DNA of 64,000 nucleotides, taken from positions 36,089,081 to 36,153,080 of the forward strand of contig OX485809.1 in the NCBI GenBank assembly GCA_950295325.1. Direction: 5' to 3'. Shown here piece after piece: positions 35,766 to 46,600 of this stretch (the first letter of the stretch is position 1; every line of letters starts with the position of its first letter). The position numbers and the translations under genes are program-made. The stretch is from Polytrichum commune (taxonomy: Eukaryota; Streptophyta; Polytrichopsida; Polytrichales; Polytrichaceae). Under the pieces are notes generated by a model. The model worked only from the letters and a program-made list of their open reading frames with translations, made no database searches and was not told the origin of the DNA.

Positions 35766-35948
35766 TGTTGTGCGGAATGCAAAGCTACAAGAAGTTGAAG
35801 ATGTGTGTCATATTAATAATGATATGTGTACAAGAGAGAAGCCTTCTTATGAAGGAGAGAGACACCGTTTGGTATAACTAATAGGTGTGACTGTTCGAAC
35901 ACCGAACGGTGTGAGTCTAAGACTCTAAGCTAATTGATTGGTCTAACA
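35766..35948 (-). repeat. 5' LTR of the Copia element
   Basis: 183 bp, same termini as 30841-31023 and one visible base difference. Followed on the plus strand by the GGACC target repeat. It contains an inverted pair TTCGAACACCGAA near the middle. Confidence 0.95.
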
Positions 35949-36773
35949 GGACCAAGCAACTATGGTTCGTCTCTAGTCTTTGGATATTTGTACATCAAAG
36001 CAAGCAACACAAACTCAATGGTCAGAGTGTAGTGTGGTTGTAAATTTGATCGTGGGAAGAGTGTTGGCCATGTGAGCAAAGCGCAAACCACGTTTGGAGT
36101 GTAATCACTGCAAACATGGTCCAATGTTGGATAAGAGAGGCCAATCGAAATTATGGCCGAGCTAGTCGTGGAGAGCAATCAATCATATGTATAATGTACC
36201 ATTCTTTCTGAAATAAAGTTATATAGTTCATGGCATTGAATTTGTGAAGTTGTGAATATGGGTACCAAATCATGAAATTGCTCACAACATGTAGTGAAAT
36301 CAGTTGAAAGTTCAAGTTAAATTGGTTTGTCTATATAGTGCATTAGGTTCATGATTCCAATGAATTTGGTAGAACCTATTGCTAAATTGGTTTGTAAAAT
36401 CATGATATTTAGTTTGCACGTCTGTGAAATCATCTTACCAAAGGTGTGATTGTAAGGGGAATTTCTCAAAAGCATCTTGGAAACAAACTTTATTCACCAA
36501 AACCCTATCCATGAAGCATCCAGTGAGGACACATAGCTGACACTCCCCAAAAAATTAGAAACTACGTATGGCCAAAGATAGTGTGTTTGTTATGACGGTA
36601 TCAAAAAAAATTGAATTGGTTTGAAAATAAATTAGGCCCCACACAATATGTGATTGTGAGTTCAAAATAATGTGGGGTGTTATAAACTCCATGAAATTAG
36701 GTTTATTTTAATTCTAAGATATCATGGTGTAAAAAACTACAAATGGGTCATACCATATACATTCTCATGTCGT
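35949..36773. other. Intergenic, no gene recognised
   Basis: AT-rich DNA. The longest frame (72 codons, minus strand) has no recognisable motif. Confidence 0.4.
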
Positions 36774-36781
36774 GCTCATAG

Positions 36782-37128
36782 CCTCGCGGGGGGGGGGGGG
36801 GTAGTCATTGGTTGGAGTAGCAATATACGTGCGAACAAATGATAGGGTATTTTAAAAACATGGGGGCTAAAAATTATAAATGGACTTAAGAGTAATATAG
36901 GGTATGAAAAATGGCACTGGACATCTTTAAAGTACTATAGGGTATGGAATAATAGGTACTTTGGAATTATAAGTAATGCAAGCCATTTTTCTATTAACCC
37001 AAAGTAGAAATTTACATAATGATAGCATGTGAAAAAAATAAAAGAATTGAAAGTAATACCCCCCTATAAAATAGTGGTTGTTCGCACCTATATCCTTAAC
37101 TTTTTAACACACTGCCCCCCCCCCCCGA
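36782..37128. mobile_element. hAT-like MITE with poly-G ends, 347 bp
   Basis: The 8-bp sequence GCTCATAG lies in direct orientation on both sides (36774-36781, 37129-37136), the target length of hAT elements. The element starts CCTCGC followed by a run of 14 G and ends with 12 C followed by GA. Inverted homology continues inward (ATATACGTGCGAACAA against ATATAGGTGCGAACAA reversed). There is no transposase. Confidence 0.7.
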
Positions 37129-37136
37129 GCTCATAG

Positions 37137-38035
37137 TGGATGAAAATTTCTCAATGAATAAAAAAATTGGTTGAAGAACATTGGATGACGGGTTTAGGTA
37201 AGCAACATGAAAGACATTGGTTTAGGTCATGGCATTGCATTATGAGAGTCTGGTGTTTTGTTGGCATGTACAACCTATATACCTTCTAGTAGTTTGGTGT
37301 TGGCACATTTATTTCTTGTTTTTTCACATGAATAAAAATGTAGTAGAATTTCCATCACTTTGCTTGGGGATGTCATCAGTCATGCTTCCATAATAAATGT
37401 ATTTCTTGTTGCTCTTAAGTGTGTAACAATATTGTGTATGTATGTTTTGTATTGTGGCTTTATGAAATTACTTTGAGGCTAAACCGCATTGCAATGAATT
37501 ATTGGCTTTACTTTTGAGATGATTTTTGAAATGAGCCAATGTTTGGCCTTAGTCAGACAACCAAATAGAATTGGTTGTGTGTGAGAAATAATCATAGGAC
37601 ATAGCACTCTTCTGATCAAGCACTTGTTGATTTATAATAAACTTATGGTACATGAAAATGACTAACCCCATCCTTTCAAAGTAATTGAAAGGTACTACAA
37701 GATGCGCATTATTAGAAAACTACCTAATTGAATGGGTCATTTAATTGCTCGTGAGCAAGATAATACCCACAAAACAATTATACCCTTGCCGCACATGGTT
37801 CATGTAAATCGTACTAAGTGTCAACCATGTGAATGAGGAAGCCAAGGAATCCTAAGGATGCTAGAGACTCCTCGGAGCAACATAAATGGTTGCCTCCCCC
37901 AAAAAATTGGCCATTTTTGGTTTTCTCCTCTTTGAGCTCTTGGAGCATCTTCTCACCGAGAGGTGTAAACACAGGTGCATGTACACTCTGTGTTCACGCC
38001 CTTCTATTTTGCCGTATATTCCACTAGAATATATG
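37137..38035. other. Intergenic, no gene recognised
   Basis: No supportable feature. Overlapping short frames at 37833-38116 on both strands look random. Confidence 0.4.
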
Positions 38036-38410
38036 GAGGGTTTTGGTCGATTGACCAAAACTCTAAATCAAAGTACTAGGTATGTAGGTTTTCAGTCGAC
38101 CCGACCATTACTCTAAACCAAAGTATTTGGTATGCAAGTTTTAGTTGGTGAATTGAAACTCTGAACCCAAATAATTTGTATGTAGGATTCGGTTGGTGGA
38201 CTAAATCCTTAGCCCCTAATACTTGGTGTGCATGTTTCGATTAGTCAATTAAAACCCTAAACCCAAAAACTTGGTTTGTTGGCTTCAATTGGTTGACCGG
38301 AACCATGGTCCATAATTTAGGTTTAGTAGGTTTTGGTTAGTTGACTGAAACATCACAGGTCGGTTTTTGGGTACTAAGTTTCGGTCAATTAACTGTCATC
38401 CTTCACTATT
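38036..38410 (+). repeat. Diverged tandem repeat, ~58-bp unit
   Basis: About six units share the pattern GTTTTGGTYRRTTGACYRAAACYCTAAACCCAAAxTACTTGGTATGYAG with heavy divergence. The repeat has an internal near-palindrome (TTGGTCGATTGACCAAAA). Confidence 0.65.
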
Positions 38411-39532
38411 GTTCATGTCAACCGACCCAAAGTAATACTCATAAACGAGTTTAGATGATGACATTGATGGTTCATTCTCTTCATGTGTGAATGGTCCAAA
38501 ACCTTTCATATGTATTTGGATTAATTGCATATCATGGAAATTTTATTTTCTAAGTATCTTAATCAAATTTGAATTCAACATTACACCTAGAGGAATAGCT
38601 TGAAGTAAAGATCTTTTATACTCGATTCAATAAGCACCAACAATTGTGTTGTCTATATCTATGAGGTTGATGTATGCCCATGCATTTGGGTCACTTCACT
38701 AGATATACTTCTTTGTTTTGGTCAATTGCCCCAAATACTCCGTGCTTGTATTTTTAAGTTTAAATTTCTTCGTGCTAGTTGTGTGTGGTCATTCCATTGA
38801 TTGAGGGAGCCCATGGGAGTGTATATTGGTCCTCAAGGGAAATGGGGACATGTTCACTTATTTTGAGGATGAATTTGACATTGTTGGGGAGGGAGAGATT
38901 AACAATGTTGAAGAGGAGCCGCATTTGGGGACTCATTTTCCTCCTATACATGTGGAGCCCATTGCCGATTGTTCTAGGCTTTCAATATCGGAATGGGTGA
39001 ATTTAGAAGTGGTCTTCCTTAGTGAGAGTTGAGTTCTCATTGTGGAGGGTGTTTGTTGTAATGCCCACCCGCATAATTGTGTTGACCAATATCCACTTGG
39101 CGATGAGCACAGTCCGGGGAGTTTTATACAAAAATCAATACATTTCCAATCTTTTATAAAGACATTCGGATTTTTATTTTTTTTGCTCGGAAGCTACCTA
39201 AATCCAATTTTTATTCTCGGTTAAAAACCGATATTTAACTTTACCATTCGGTAATTTTCCAACTTTCTGAATTTCATTTCGGTATGTTTTCGAAGATTTG
39301 TATTGTATGTCGGATTTGTTTTTTTTAAATATTGTAAAAAAAAATTGGTGTTATGCTTTTAAAGGGGTGAATTTGTGTTGATAGAAAATCCAAGTATCCT
39401 TGGAAGGATTTGAACCTTGCCAAGCCCCCACCAACTTGGGGCCAAGGATTTAGCCTTTAAAAATATAAATAAATCCAAAAAGGGTTCATACATTTATTAT
39501 GAGGCTAGTTAGTACAACAATACATGCAACTT
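38411..39532. other. Intergenic, no gene recognised
   Basis: A frame near 38826-39032 reads YFEDEFDIVGEGEINNVEEE and looks coding-like but carries no motif I know. The remainder is AT-rich. Confidence 0.35.
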
Positions 39533-39775
39533 TTAAACATCCGTATCCTCATAATTAGAAAACATAGTTGAACTTACTGAACAAGATGCATCACTTGCAG
39601 AAGACACATAACGTGAAGGATTAGCATATAAAAACCGGTATTTGGTTCCAGTTTTCCACAAAGGAATTGCCTCTTCAATAATATTATAAAAGTTTTCATC
39701 TGATCCCTCTAAAGCAATTCTAAGCATAGCTTCCAAAATTTTACTTCCAAGTATGTTTCTCACTCGTGTTTTCAT
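39533..39775 (-). pseudogene. C-terminal transposase-like fragment (hAT type suspected)
   Basis: Eighty codons reading MKTRVRNILGSKILEAMLRI and ALEGSDENFYNIIEEAIPLW. The pattern of a basic R.R..L followed by LE..LRI.LEG is reminiscent of the C-terminal end of hAT or zinc-finger transposase-like proteins. There is no upstream dimerisation motif or catalytic part in this window. It may be a fragment of a larger lost element. Confidence 0.35.
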
Positions 39776-39987
39776 CCCATGCTCTGTACTTCACGGCGCC
39801 ATGCACAAGACGGAGAAGAGAAGCTCTGAACTTCATGGCGCCATGCACAAAACTGCAATGTGATGTCACGGTGAAGTCTCAAAATCGCTGTGAGAGATTC
39901 AAGAGATCCAGGAGACAAGCATTGGTTCCGCACAAGTTTGTTTCCTACTCTTCAAGACTTATCTACATGATTTCAAGAGATTCATGA

Positions 39988-40310
39988 CCTCCGAAACAGA
40001 TGTCTCCGACTAGATTGCAGTGGATCGCCGCACCAAATTGGACCTCCGAACTAGACCTTCACCCTGGACCTCCGAAACAGATGTCACCAACTAGATCGCA
40101 GTGGATCGCCGCACCGAACTAGACCTTCACCCTGGACCTCCGAAACAAATGTCACCAACTAGATCGCAGTGGATCGCCGCACCGAACTAGACCTTCACCC
40201 TGGACCTCCGAAACAAATGTCACCAACTGGATTGCAGGTGGATCGCCGCACCGAACTAGACCTCCGAAACAAATGTCTCCAACTAGATCGCAGGTGGATG
40301 CAGAAACAAA
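39988..40310 (+). repeat. Minisatellite, ~70-bp unit
   Basis: Four to five units contain GACCTCCGAAACARATGTC, CCAACTAGATCGCAGTGGAT, CGCCGCACCGAACTAGACC and TTCACCCTG. The last unit is shortened. Open frames across it are repeat artefacts. Confidence 0.85.
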
Positions 40311-40654
40311 CATAAGCAGAAGAGCACATAGAGAAATCCCAGTAGAGGAGTGAGAGGAGTGAAATACTTTGCACAAGGGACTCAAACTCATACTCGTGAG
40401 AGAGGGTCCTTGGGTGCTTAGAGCCTCAAAACCCTAATCGGCCCAGTGAACGGAACCAACCCTAAATTAATTAACCTCCATGGTTCTTGACCTTATGAGT
40501 CATGACTCTAGTATTACCCTAGTAGAAATTTCCGCCCTATCCCTAGTCCCTTCGGCTACTTGCCTAAAATTTAAAAATTGGCTCGGTAAATATCCTAAAA
40601 TATGATGCCTCAACCGGCCATATTGCCGATCTTTTCTCATTTGAAACGGTCAAT

Positions 40655-40841
40655 TTCCGACCTTAACAATTTTAAGTCGGTACCTCGTCTGAATCATTGC
40701 GAACTCATTTGGAAATCTCCAAAAAAATTCGGCTAGCTCGTAACTAAAGTTCGGTACTCCCCGTTCATTGGCGATGAGGATGTTGCGGTTGTCATCTTTG
40801 AGTCGCTTGGACATTGCGAAGAGAATCTCACTCAAAGGTTT
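40655..40841 (-). other. Coding-like fragment next to Gypsy-B
   Basis: The minus strand holds a frame with balanced composition (KPLSEILFAMSKRLKDDNRN, then ILIANERGVPNFSYELAEFF) that stops abruptly at the Gypsy-B border. I do not recognise the family. It may be an exon cut by the insertion, but the sequence right of Gypsy-B does not obviously continue it. Confidence 0.3.
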
Positions 40842-41285
40842 TGTCACGTGAGGTGACATCGGGGGCTAAGTTACGTCAATTTAGGAGTAAATGGACTCCA
40901 TTAGGAGTCCATGTGTGTTGGGATGAGTAACGGACTCCATTGGGAGTCCTAGTTAGTTGTTCATCCACTCCATAGATGAACTCCACATAGGATTGGGGTT
41001 GTATGGAGAGGAAGGCCTCTTGACTTGCCATTGTTGTCAAGTCAAGTCTTGTGAGTGTGTTTTGAGAGAGAGAGAGAGAGCTTGTTGTTGCTTTCTCATG
41101 GCTATCGTGTAGTAGATTATGAGTAAAGCCTTTGCATTCTTTCTCCACCACTTGCACTCTTGGATTCTCCCTTCGTGGAGTGAGAGATAGCTTGACTCTT
41201 GTGTGTGAATTTCAGAGTTTCTTAAGCTTTGTAAGAAGACATTTTAGTTTCTTAAGCTTGGAGAGAGAAACCCTCATACTTGACA
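40842..41285 (+). repeat. 5' LTR of Gypsy-B
   Basis: It starts TGTCACGTGAGG and can be ended at TGACA (41281-41285), giving perfect 5-bp inverted termini. It matches 50019-50460 through ACCCTCATACTTGA. No standard primer-binding site follows directly. A 93-codon minus-strand frame here recurs in the other LTR and is not a gene. Confidence 0.8.
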
Positions 41286-41613
41286 ACAATTGTGACTCAA
41301 ATTTTTCATTTTTGGTTGTATTTCTGAGCTAGAATGGCCCAGTTATGAGAGCAAATGAGTGATACAAGTGTTTGAAAGCTTAGTTTGTCATTTCTTGCAA
41401 CCCTCAAGAAGATTTTGAGAGAAATCTTCCCATTTTTCTTTTGTTGTCTCTTTGTGTTTTCTTCAATTGTTGATGCTTGAATCTTGAGATTCCATTTGGT
41501 CTCAAGATTCTCAAGTCATATTTTTCTTGCTTGAAAATTGTGGAAGCAAAGTTTAATTTTTTAAACACAAACACAAACCAAATTCAAAATCCGATTTAGT
41601 TTTTTATTTTTTT

Positions 41614-41835
41614 TTGAGCTCCGGACGGATCCGGAGCTCACCGGACCCTCCTGGAGCTCCGGTTTTGGACACTGCGGCAGAAACCCGGGCCGGGGCGGGC
41701 GTGCGCAGGCCGGGCCGGGGGCGGGCGGGCGCAGGCCGGGCCCAGGCGGCAATGGAGCGGGCCAGGCGAGCGGGCGTCGGCCGGGCCCCACCGGCGGGCG
41801 GACGCCAGCCAAGCCTGGCTGGCTTGGCATTAAGG
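41614..41835 (+). other. GC-rich island in the Gypsy-B leader
   Basis: About 220 bases rich in GGGCGGGC and GCCGGGCC units inside otherwise AT-rich DNA, bordered by poly-T and T-rich runs. It begins with a GAGCTCCGG-type inverted repeat (CTCCGGACGGATCCGGAG). The composition differs sharply from the rest of the element. It may be a structured leader or foreign DNA picked up by the family. Confidence 0.6.
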
Positions 41836-42004
41836 TAAGCTTAGCTTACCTTTGTTTTTTTATTTTTTATTTTTTTATTTTTTTATTTAAACAAAAAAAT
41901 AAAACACTTATTTTTACTTTTTACTTTTACTTTTTTTACTTTTTAATATTTTTTTCACATTTTTACTTTCACCTTTCAAACTTGGCATCCAATTCTCACA
42001 AACT

Positions 42005-42290
42005 TTGAGGGTGAAATTTGGGGGCATACTAACTCCGAACGGAGTGAAATTTGAGCCTATCTTGTGTGAAATTTGCCAAGGAATCCAATGGTGTAATTGG
42101 ATTGTTGATTGGAATTCAAAATCATTGCTGAAATTATTAATTTCAACGCTGATTTTTGTTTTTGGGAGCAAATTAACTCCGAATGGAGTGAAATTTGAGC
42201 CTAATTTGTGTGAAATCTTCCTAGGAGTCCATTGGTGCACTTAGTTTGTTGATTGGAGTCCATAATCACCTTGGAAATGAGCCTTTTCAA
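42005..42290 (+). repeat. Duplicated ~165-bp unit in the Gypsy-B leader
   Basis: Two copies share GGGGGCATACTAACTCCGAA, CGGAGTGAAATTTGAGCCTA, TGTGTGAAAT and GATTGGA.TCCAAAATCA, the second starting near 42168. It lies just upstream of the Gag start. Confidence 0.65.
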
Positions 42291-42456
42291 CGCTGATTTT
42301 TCATTTTAATTACCAATCTCAAACCTTTGCACAATTTTGGAATTCTGGGGGCATAAACACTTGGCATTTGGCAAGGGATTGCCATTTAGATAGCCCGCAA
42401 CAGGTGCAGATTGCCATTACCTTGTAGATAGTTGCAGGTACTCAAGTGATTATTTT

Positions 42457-44676
42457 ATGGTGCAAACTAGGAGCCGATATTATCGATCTCCATCACCAGA
42501 TTACTTGGAGGACGTGCATACCACAAATCTTGAGCCAGAGGTAGATACCAACGAGGCTTTTGAGCCTATTTCGGCGTTGGACACTACTAGTAGGCTTCGG
42601 ATTTGGAGTGTCGGCACGTTCGACGAAATGGAGGACGATCGCCACAATTCAGTACGTGATCGGTTTTCAGGTCGAGCTGGGGGCATTTCCTTGCCCGATT
42701 GGAAACTCCGGTTTCGTACCTGGATTAAGGAGAAACGCCAAAGGTCTTCCAATTTCAATGATTGGTATGCCTTTGAACTTCTGCCTCAACATTTGGAGTA
42801 TGAGGGACTCCAAACTTATGAACGCTGGACAGAGGGTCATCAGCGACAACTTCGGGAGGTGGAGCAGTATTGGGAGGCTCGGGTTGAGCTCATTTCAGCC
42901 CTTAAGGATGGGGCGGTTGCTACCTTAGCTCCACCCACCTTAAAGGAGGAGGAATCGCCGGCGGAGTCTAAGGACACGGAACTGGCACTTGGGCCAATGG
43001 TGGCTAGCAGTAGCACGGCAACCCTTTCACGGGTGGCACGTGCTACACAGGCAGCATTGACGGTTGTTGGTCCACCACCTCCGTTTAATCCCCTTACTGA
43101 ATTTGTCGCACATTTGGAAGTGGAGTATGGTGGGTTTCGGCGAGACCAGATGCAGCGCATCCAGGATTTCCACCGAGAGAAGGATGATACTCCACGGACC
43201 ATGTATACGCGACTCGCGCGATTTGCTGTGGAGTCGGGAGGTGTTTTTGCTGAGAGTCAGCTTGTTAAAATCTTTTTGTCTAAGATTGACAAGCGGCTAC
43301 TTGAGTTGGCATCACCTCGGATTATCCTCGACTACGAGGGCCGAGCTACGCTTGCACAAGCGTTTGCCGTGGTTGAGAGATGTGATCGGGCTTTTTGCCA
43401 ACATGATGCCACGGATATGGTATCTTGGATGACAGAGAGTCCGAAACCAAGAAGAATTGTCACAGCTACTAGTAGTTTAGCTGAGACTCAACCCGTCAAG
43501 GAGCAAAAGATTTTGCATTGTTGGGGTTGTGGAGAAGCTGGTCATTCGAAGAATGATCCTTATTGTCCTAAGAAGAAGAAAACTCAGCCTTTGGGAAAAT
43601 TAAAACAAAAGATGGAACCAGTAAAGGCAGGGGACCATTCTAAGAAGAGACAATTGAAATGTAACCATTGTGGTGGCACTAATCACGATGTGGATCATTG
43701 TTTCCAACTTCATCCTGAGATGCGGCCTGCCAGTTATGTCACTGGAAAGTCTCCAAGGGAGCAAAGTCTTGAGGCTAAGGTGGCAGAGCTTGAGCAAAAG
43801 CTCAAATCTTCTGCATCTTTTGCTCAAATTTCTGAGCCGCATGTGGGTGGTGGCACCTCGGGTTCGGACATGTATATGTTTGGAGCAGCTGGAGAGGTGG
43901 TGGCGGCGGCGGCTTCTACTCGCTCACAAACATTGGCAGATGCGGTAGCTTCCACGAGTGGTGGTAGCAACGAGGTGCTACATCCTCGCCATGCCGGACC
44001 AGCTGATCAAATTGGTCAAGCACGTTTACCTCTTTTATTTGGATTGGTAGACACCACTGTTGTTGGGGCTAAAAACCCTGTACCTTTGAGAGATGGGGAT
44101 TCCATCTCGAAGGATGTTACGCAGGCATTGGCATATAAAATTCTCCATATGCCAATTTTCTCGGGTTCGGAGTTTATGGCTTCGGATTTCAAGCCTGCTG
44201 CAGTTTTTCATTTAGCTGGGAGAATGTTAGAAGGTAAGGCGGATTTGCCATCCCTTCAAGTATCCCAAGCTGTGGTTGACGTACCTGTGGCTGAGGAGGT
44301 GGAGGACTTAGCCAATTTGCGAGTGAGTCTTGCGGATGCGGCGATCATTGCTTTTGGTAAGCAAACTGATATTCCTCCAGCATCAATTTCAGCAGTGGAT
44401 ACGTCATTTTCGAATTATGCGTTGGAAGCGGCATATCTTGCAGATATTTTTGCAAGGCCTGCTCGCGAACGGCATAATTTGCAACCTGGAGTTGTACGGC
44501 TGATGAACGACAAATCTTTGTTTGTCATTTCACGCACGGATATGCCCACTATCCGTGCTACACCACTGAGAGTTATGATGGATTCCGGTGCTCAACCGGT
44601 TATGATTGGCAAAGGACTTGCTAACAATCTTGGATCCTTGTCCATTCACTATTGTGACTTCAGTAGGGGGCACTGA
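42457..44676 (+). pseudogene. Gypsy-B Gag and start of protease
   Basis: A 739-codon frame from the ATG at 42457. The capsid region lies around residues 60-310 (FNPLTEFVAHLEVEYGGFRR, MYTRLARFAVESGGVF). Two zinc knuckles follow, near residue 352 (CWGCGEAGHSKNDPYC, a longer H-to-C spacing) and near 401 (CNHCGGTNHDVDHC, typical CCHC). A short coiled-coil-like stretch (EAKVAELEQKLKS) follows. The protease motif MMDSGAQPVMIG starts near residue 705. The frame then shifts: the rest of the protease (YDILVGQQALYPLGF) is in another frame at 44606-44845. Gag alone looks intact; the protease does not. Confidence 0.88.
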
Positions 44677-44845
44677 ACGTGCAACAGGTTATACCAAGGC
44701 ACCTTTACGTTTGATTTTTCATGTGGGGGCAGGGCCTACTTACACTCATTTGTCAATGAAGTGTGTTGTTACTAATGCTACCAACTATGATATACTTGTT
44801 GGTCAGCAAGCTCTTTACCCACTTGGCTTTGGTTTGGATAATTGA
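44606..44845 (+). pseudogene. Gypsy-B protease, C-terminal part in a shifted frame
   Basis: This frame continues the protease begun at 44574 (DSGA) and carries the hydrophobic ILVGQQ motif equivalent to the second conserved retropepsin block. It ends at a TGA at 44843-44845; beyond it the same frame continues with coding character (TEEAWIRPGW), so this stop is a mutation rather than a natural end. Confidence 0.75.
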
Positions 44846-46279
44846 ACGGAAGAGGCATGGATTAGACCGGGATGGTCCACTGGAGATGGCAGGAAGGTAT
44901 TTATTCCCGTCACATTTGCAGCCACTGCTATGACTATGGTTGCGGAGGCAATGTTTGGTTGCAGCGGTTCAGTTGCAGATTTGCCTTGTGCTCCAGTTTT
45001 ATTGGAGGAAACAATGGACTACACTTGTAATGCGGCAGAACAACAATTTTTACCATCTTTTCAAATTCCTGCTTGACATTTCAAGGATCCACCTCCACCA
45101 TGGCGAACTCCTAAGGAGTTATCCGACCATTGTCAACACATTGTAGCGGATTTGGAGCTTGGAGAGGCACCTCCTACTTCATCCTCATTTTCTTTTGCTC
45201 AACCCATTCGTTGGCAACCATCACCTGAAGGTATTGTCCTTGTGGAGATCTTTGGAGGCATTGGCACAGGTTTGGCGGCAGTGTTGGAAGTTGGAATTAC
45301 AGTTTGGCGATATATTCATGTGGACAATGGGTATGCAGCCAACAGAGCCGTCTGACACCACATCCAACAATTGTTGTTGAGATACCCCACACAATTGTCA
45401 GCCTCTGCCATTCATGGATGTTGTGATCAACTTCCTCAAGATGTCACTATGATTAGTGATGAGGATTTGAGAAGGTTGGGCCACGTGGATTTGATTATTG
45501 CAGGATGGCCTTGTCAAGGCCATTCGCGGGCAAGAACTGGCCAGGGATTGGATGATCATAGGTCTAGTTTGTTTGCGGATTTGATGCGATTGACGCAATG
45601 GTGGTTTACCCACCAATCAACTCCGCCATGGTACATTTTCGAAAATGTACCATTATTGGGTGATACCCGGCACAAAGTGGTAAAGGATGGTGAGTACATT
45701 AACCAAATTCTGGGTACTCCAACATTTCTGGATGCTGCATCTTTGGGATCCTTTGCTCATCGGCCTCGTTGGTTTTGGACCAACTTGGTATCACCTCGGG
45801 TGCTTTCAGCGGCGATTGCCCGCATTCCCCGCCTTATGGATCGCAAGGTGGATGACATTTTAGACGATCATCGTGTTTCCTTGGCAGTTACCAATGATGA
45901 CACCTTGCCATTTGCATTAATTAACAAGGTGGGCATTCCGAGAGGTGTACTACCTACTTTTGTGACATATCCACAGTCTTTTGCATTTCGATCTCGTGGA
46001 CTTGGCATGGTTTGGGATTCAAAATCCCAAACTTATGAGGAGCCTACTGCAGATGAGCGGGAACGCGCCATGGGTTTTCTTACAGGTACCACGGCTGCTC
46101 ACGGGCTTCAGGAAGGTCAGAGACGTTTCCTATTGGTGCAACCTATGGATCTTAATAGCATTGTGTGGATAATTGGAATTTGTCTTGCTGCTCAACAACG
46201 TATGGATGACCAATTGCTTACTCTGAGGGCAGAGAACAATGGTCAGGGGGCAATGGAGCCGCATCCAAGGATCACATGA
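44846..46279 (+). pseudogene. C5 cytosine DNA methyltransferase domain carried by Gypsy-B
   Basis: The domain that transfers methyl groups from AdoMet to cytosine C5, here placed between protease and RT. Motif I is VEIFGGIGTG at 45242-45271. The catalytic motif IV is GWPCQGHS with Cys codon 45512-45514. Motif VI is FENV near 45640. HRPRWFWTNL near 45760 corresponds to motif VIII and resembles DNMT3/DRM proteins (HR.R.FWGN). The C-terminal ERERAMGF and EGQRRFLL are motifs IX-X. All key motifs survive, but TGA codons interrupt at 45074 and 45353-45355; the latter stands where CGA (Arg) would fit, and the frame is otherwise continuous from 45152 to 46279. The target-recognition part is short. 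Capture of C5 methyltransferases by LTR retrotransposons has been reported in charophyte algae and dinoflagellates; I assume a related event. DNMT3-like placement is by motif resemblance only. Confidence 0.88.
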
Positions 46280-46600
46280 GGGATTATTTCCTTTGAAACT
46301 TCATGTTGCGGAAGAGCTTTGAGCCCAACGTGTTTTTTCGGCTTTGGCCCAAGAGTTTGGGAAGTTGGAAGCCCATAAAATGTTTCCACTTCTATTTCTT
46401 GGTGATACTTCATATGTGGGTAGCTATTTAGCTACACAAACCGATTGTAGTGGAGAGGATACGCATTTGGATTCAAGTGCAGATGATGGGGGCAAAGGTG
46501 TTGCCCTCTCCACGGACTAGCAATCACAGGCTGTGCTGGCACCAAGTGGCAATCCTTCTATGAAGAAGGAAACCACGGAGTTGACGATTGGCCAATTGAA
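46280..46600 (+). other. Linker between methyltransferase and RT of Gypsy-B
   Basis: A shifted frame retains coding character (GLFPLKLHVAEEL, then a TGA, then AQRVFSALAQEFGKLEAHKM and SYVGSYLATQTDC). It breaks at TAG near 46518. This is probably the original connection to RT. Confidence 0.5.

Larger units (their letters stand above)
30841..35948 (-). mobile_element. Ty1/Copia LTR retrotransposon, complete but mutated
   Basis: A minus-strand element of 5108 bp with two 183-bp LTRs, a methionine-type primer-binding site, a polypurine tract and the Copia domain order Gag, protease, integrase, RT, RNase H. GGACC occurs immediately outside both LTRs (30836-30840, 35949-35953), an exact 5-bp target duplication. 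The LTRs differ at one base that I can see (CTAACTGATTGG against CTAATTGATTGG). The body has several stops and one frame change, so this copy is not autonomous. Confidence 0.97.

Noticed and set aside
39766-40391. Several frames over the minisatellite
   Set aside because: Open only because the repeat unit lacks stops in those frames.
40876-41157. 93-codon minus-strand frame, repeated at 50053-50334
   Set aside because: It lies entirely in the two LTR copies of Gypsy-B and has no motif.
41561-41838. Proline- or glycine-rich proteins on both strands
   Set aside because: Produced by the GC-rich repeats; no start context or conservation.
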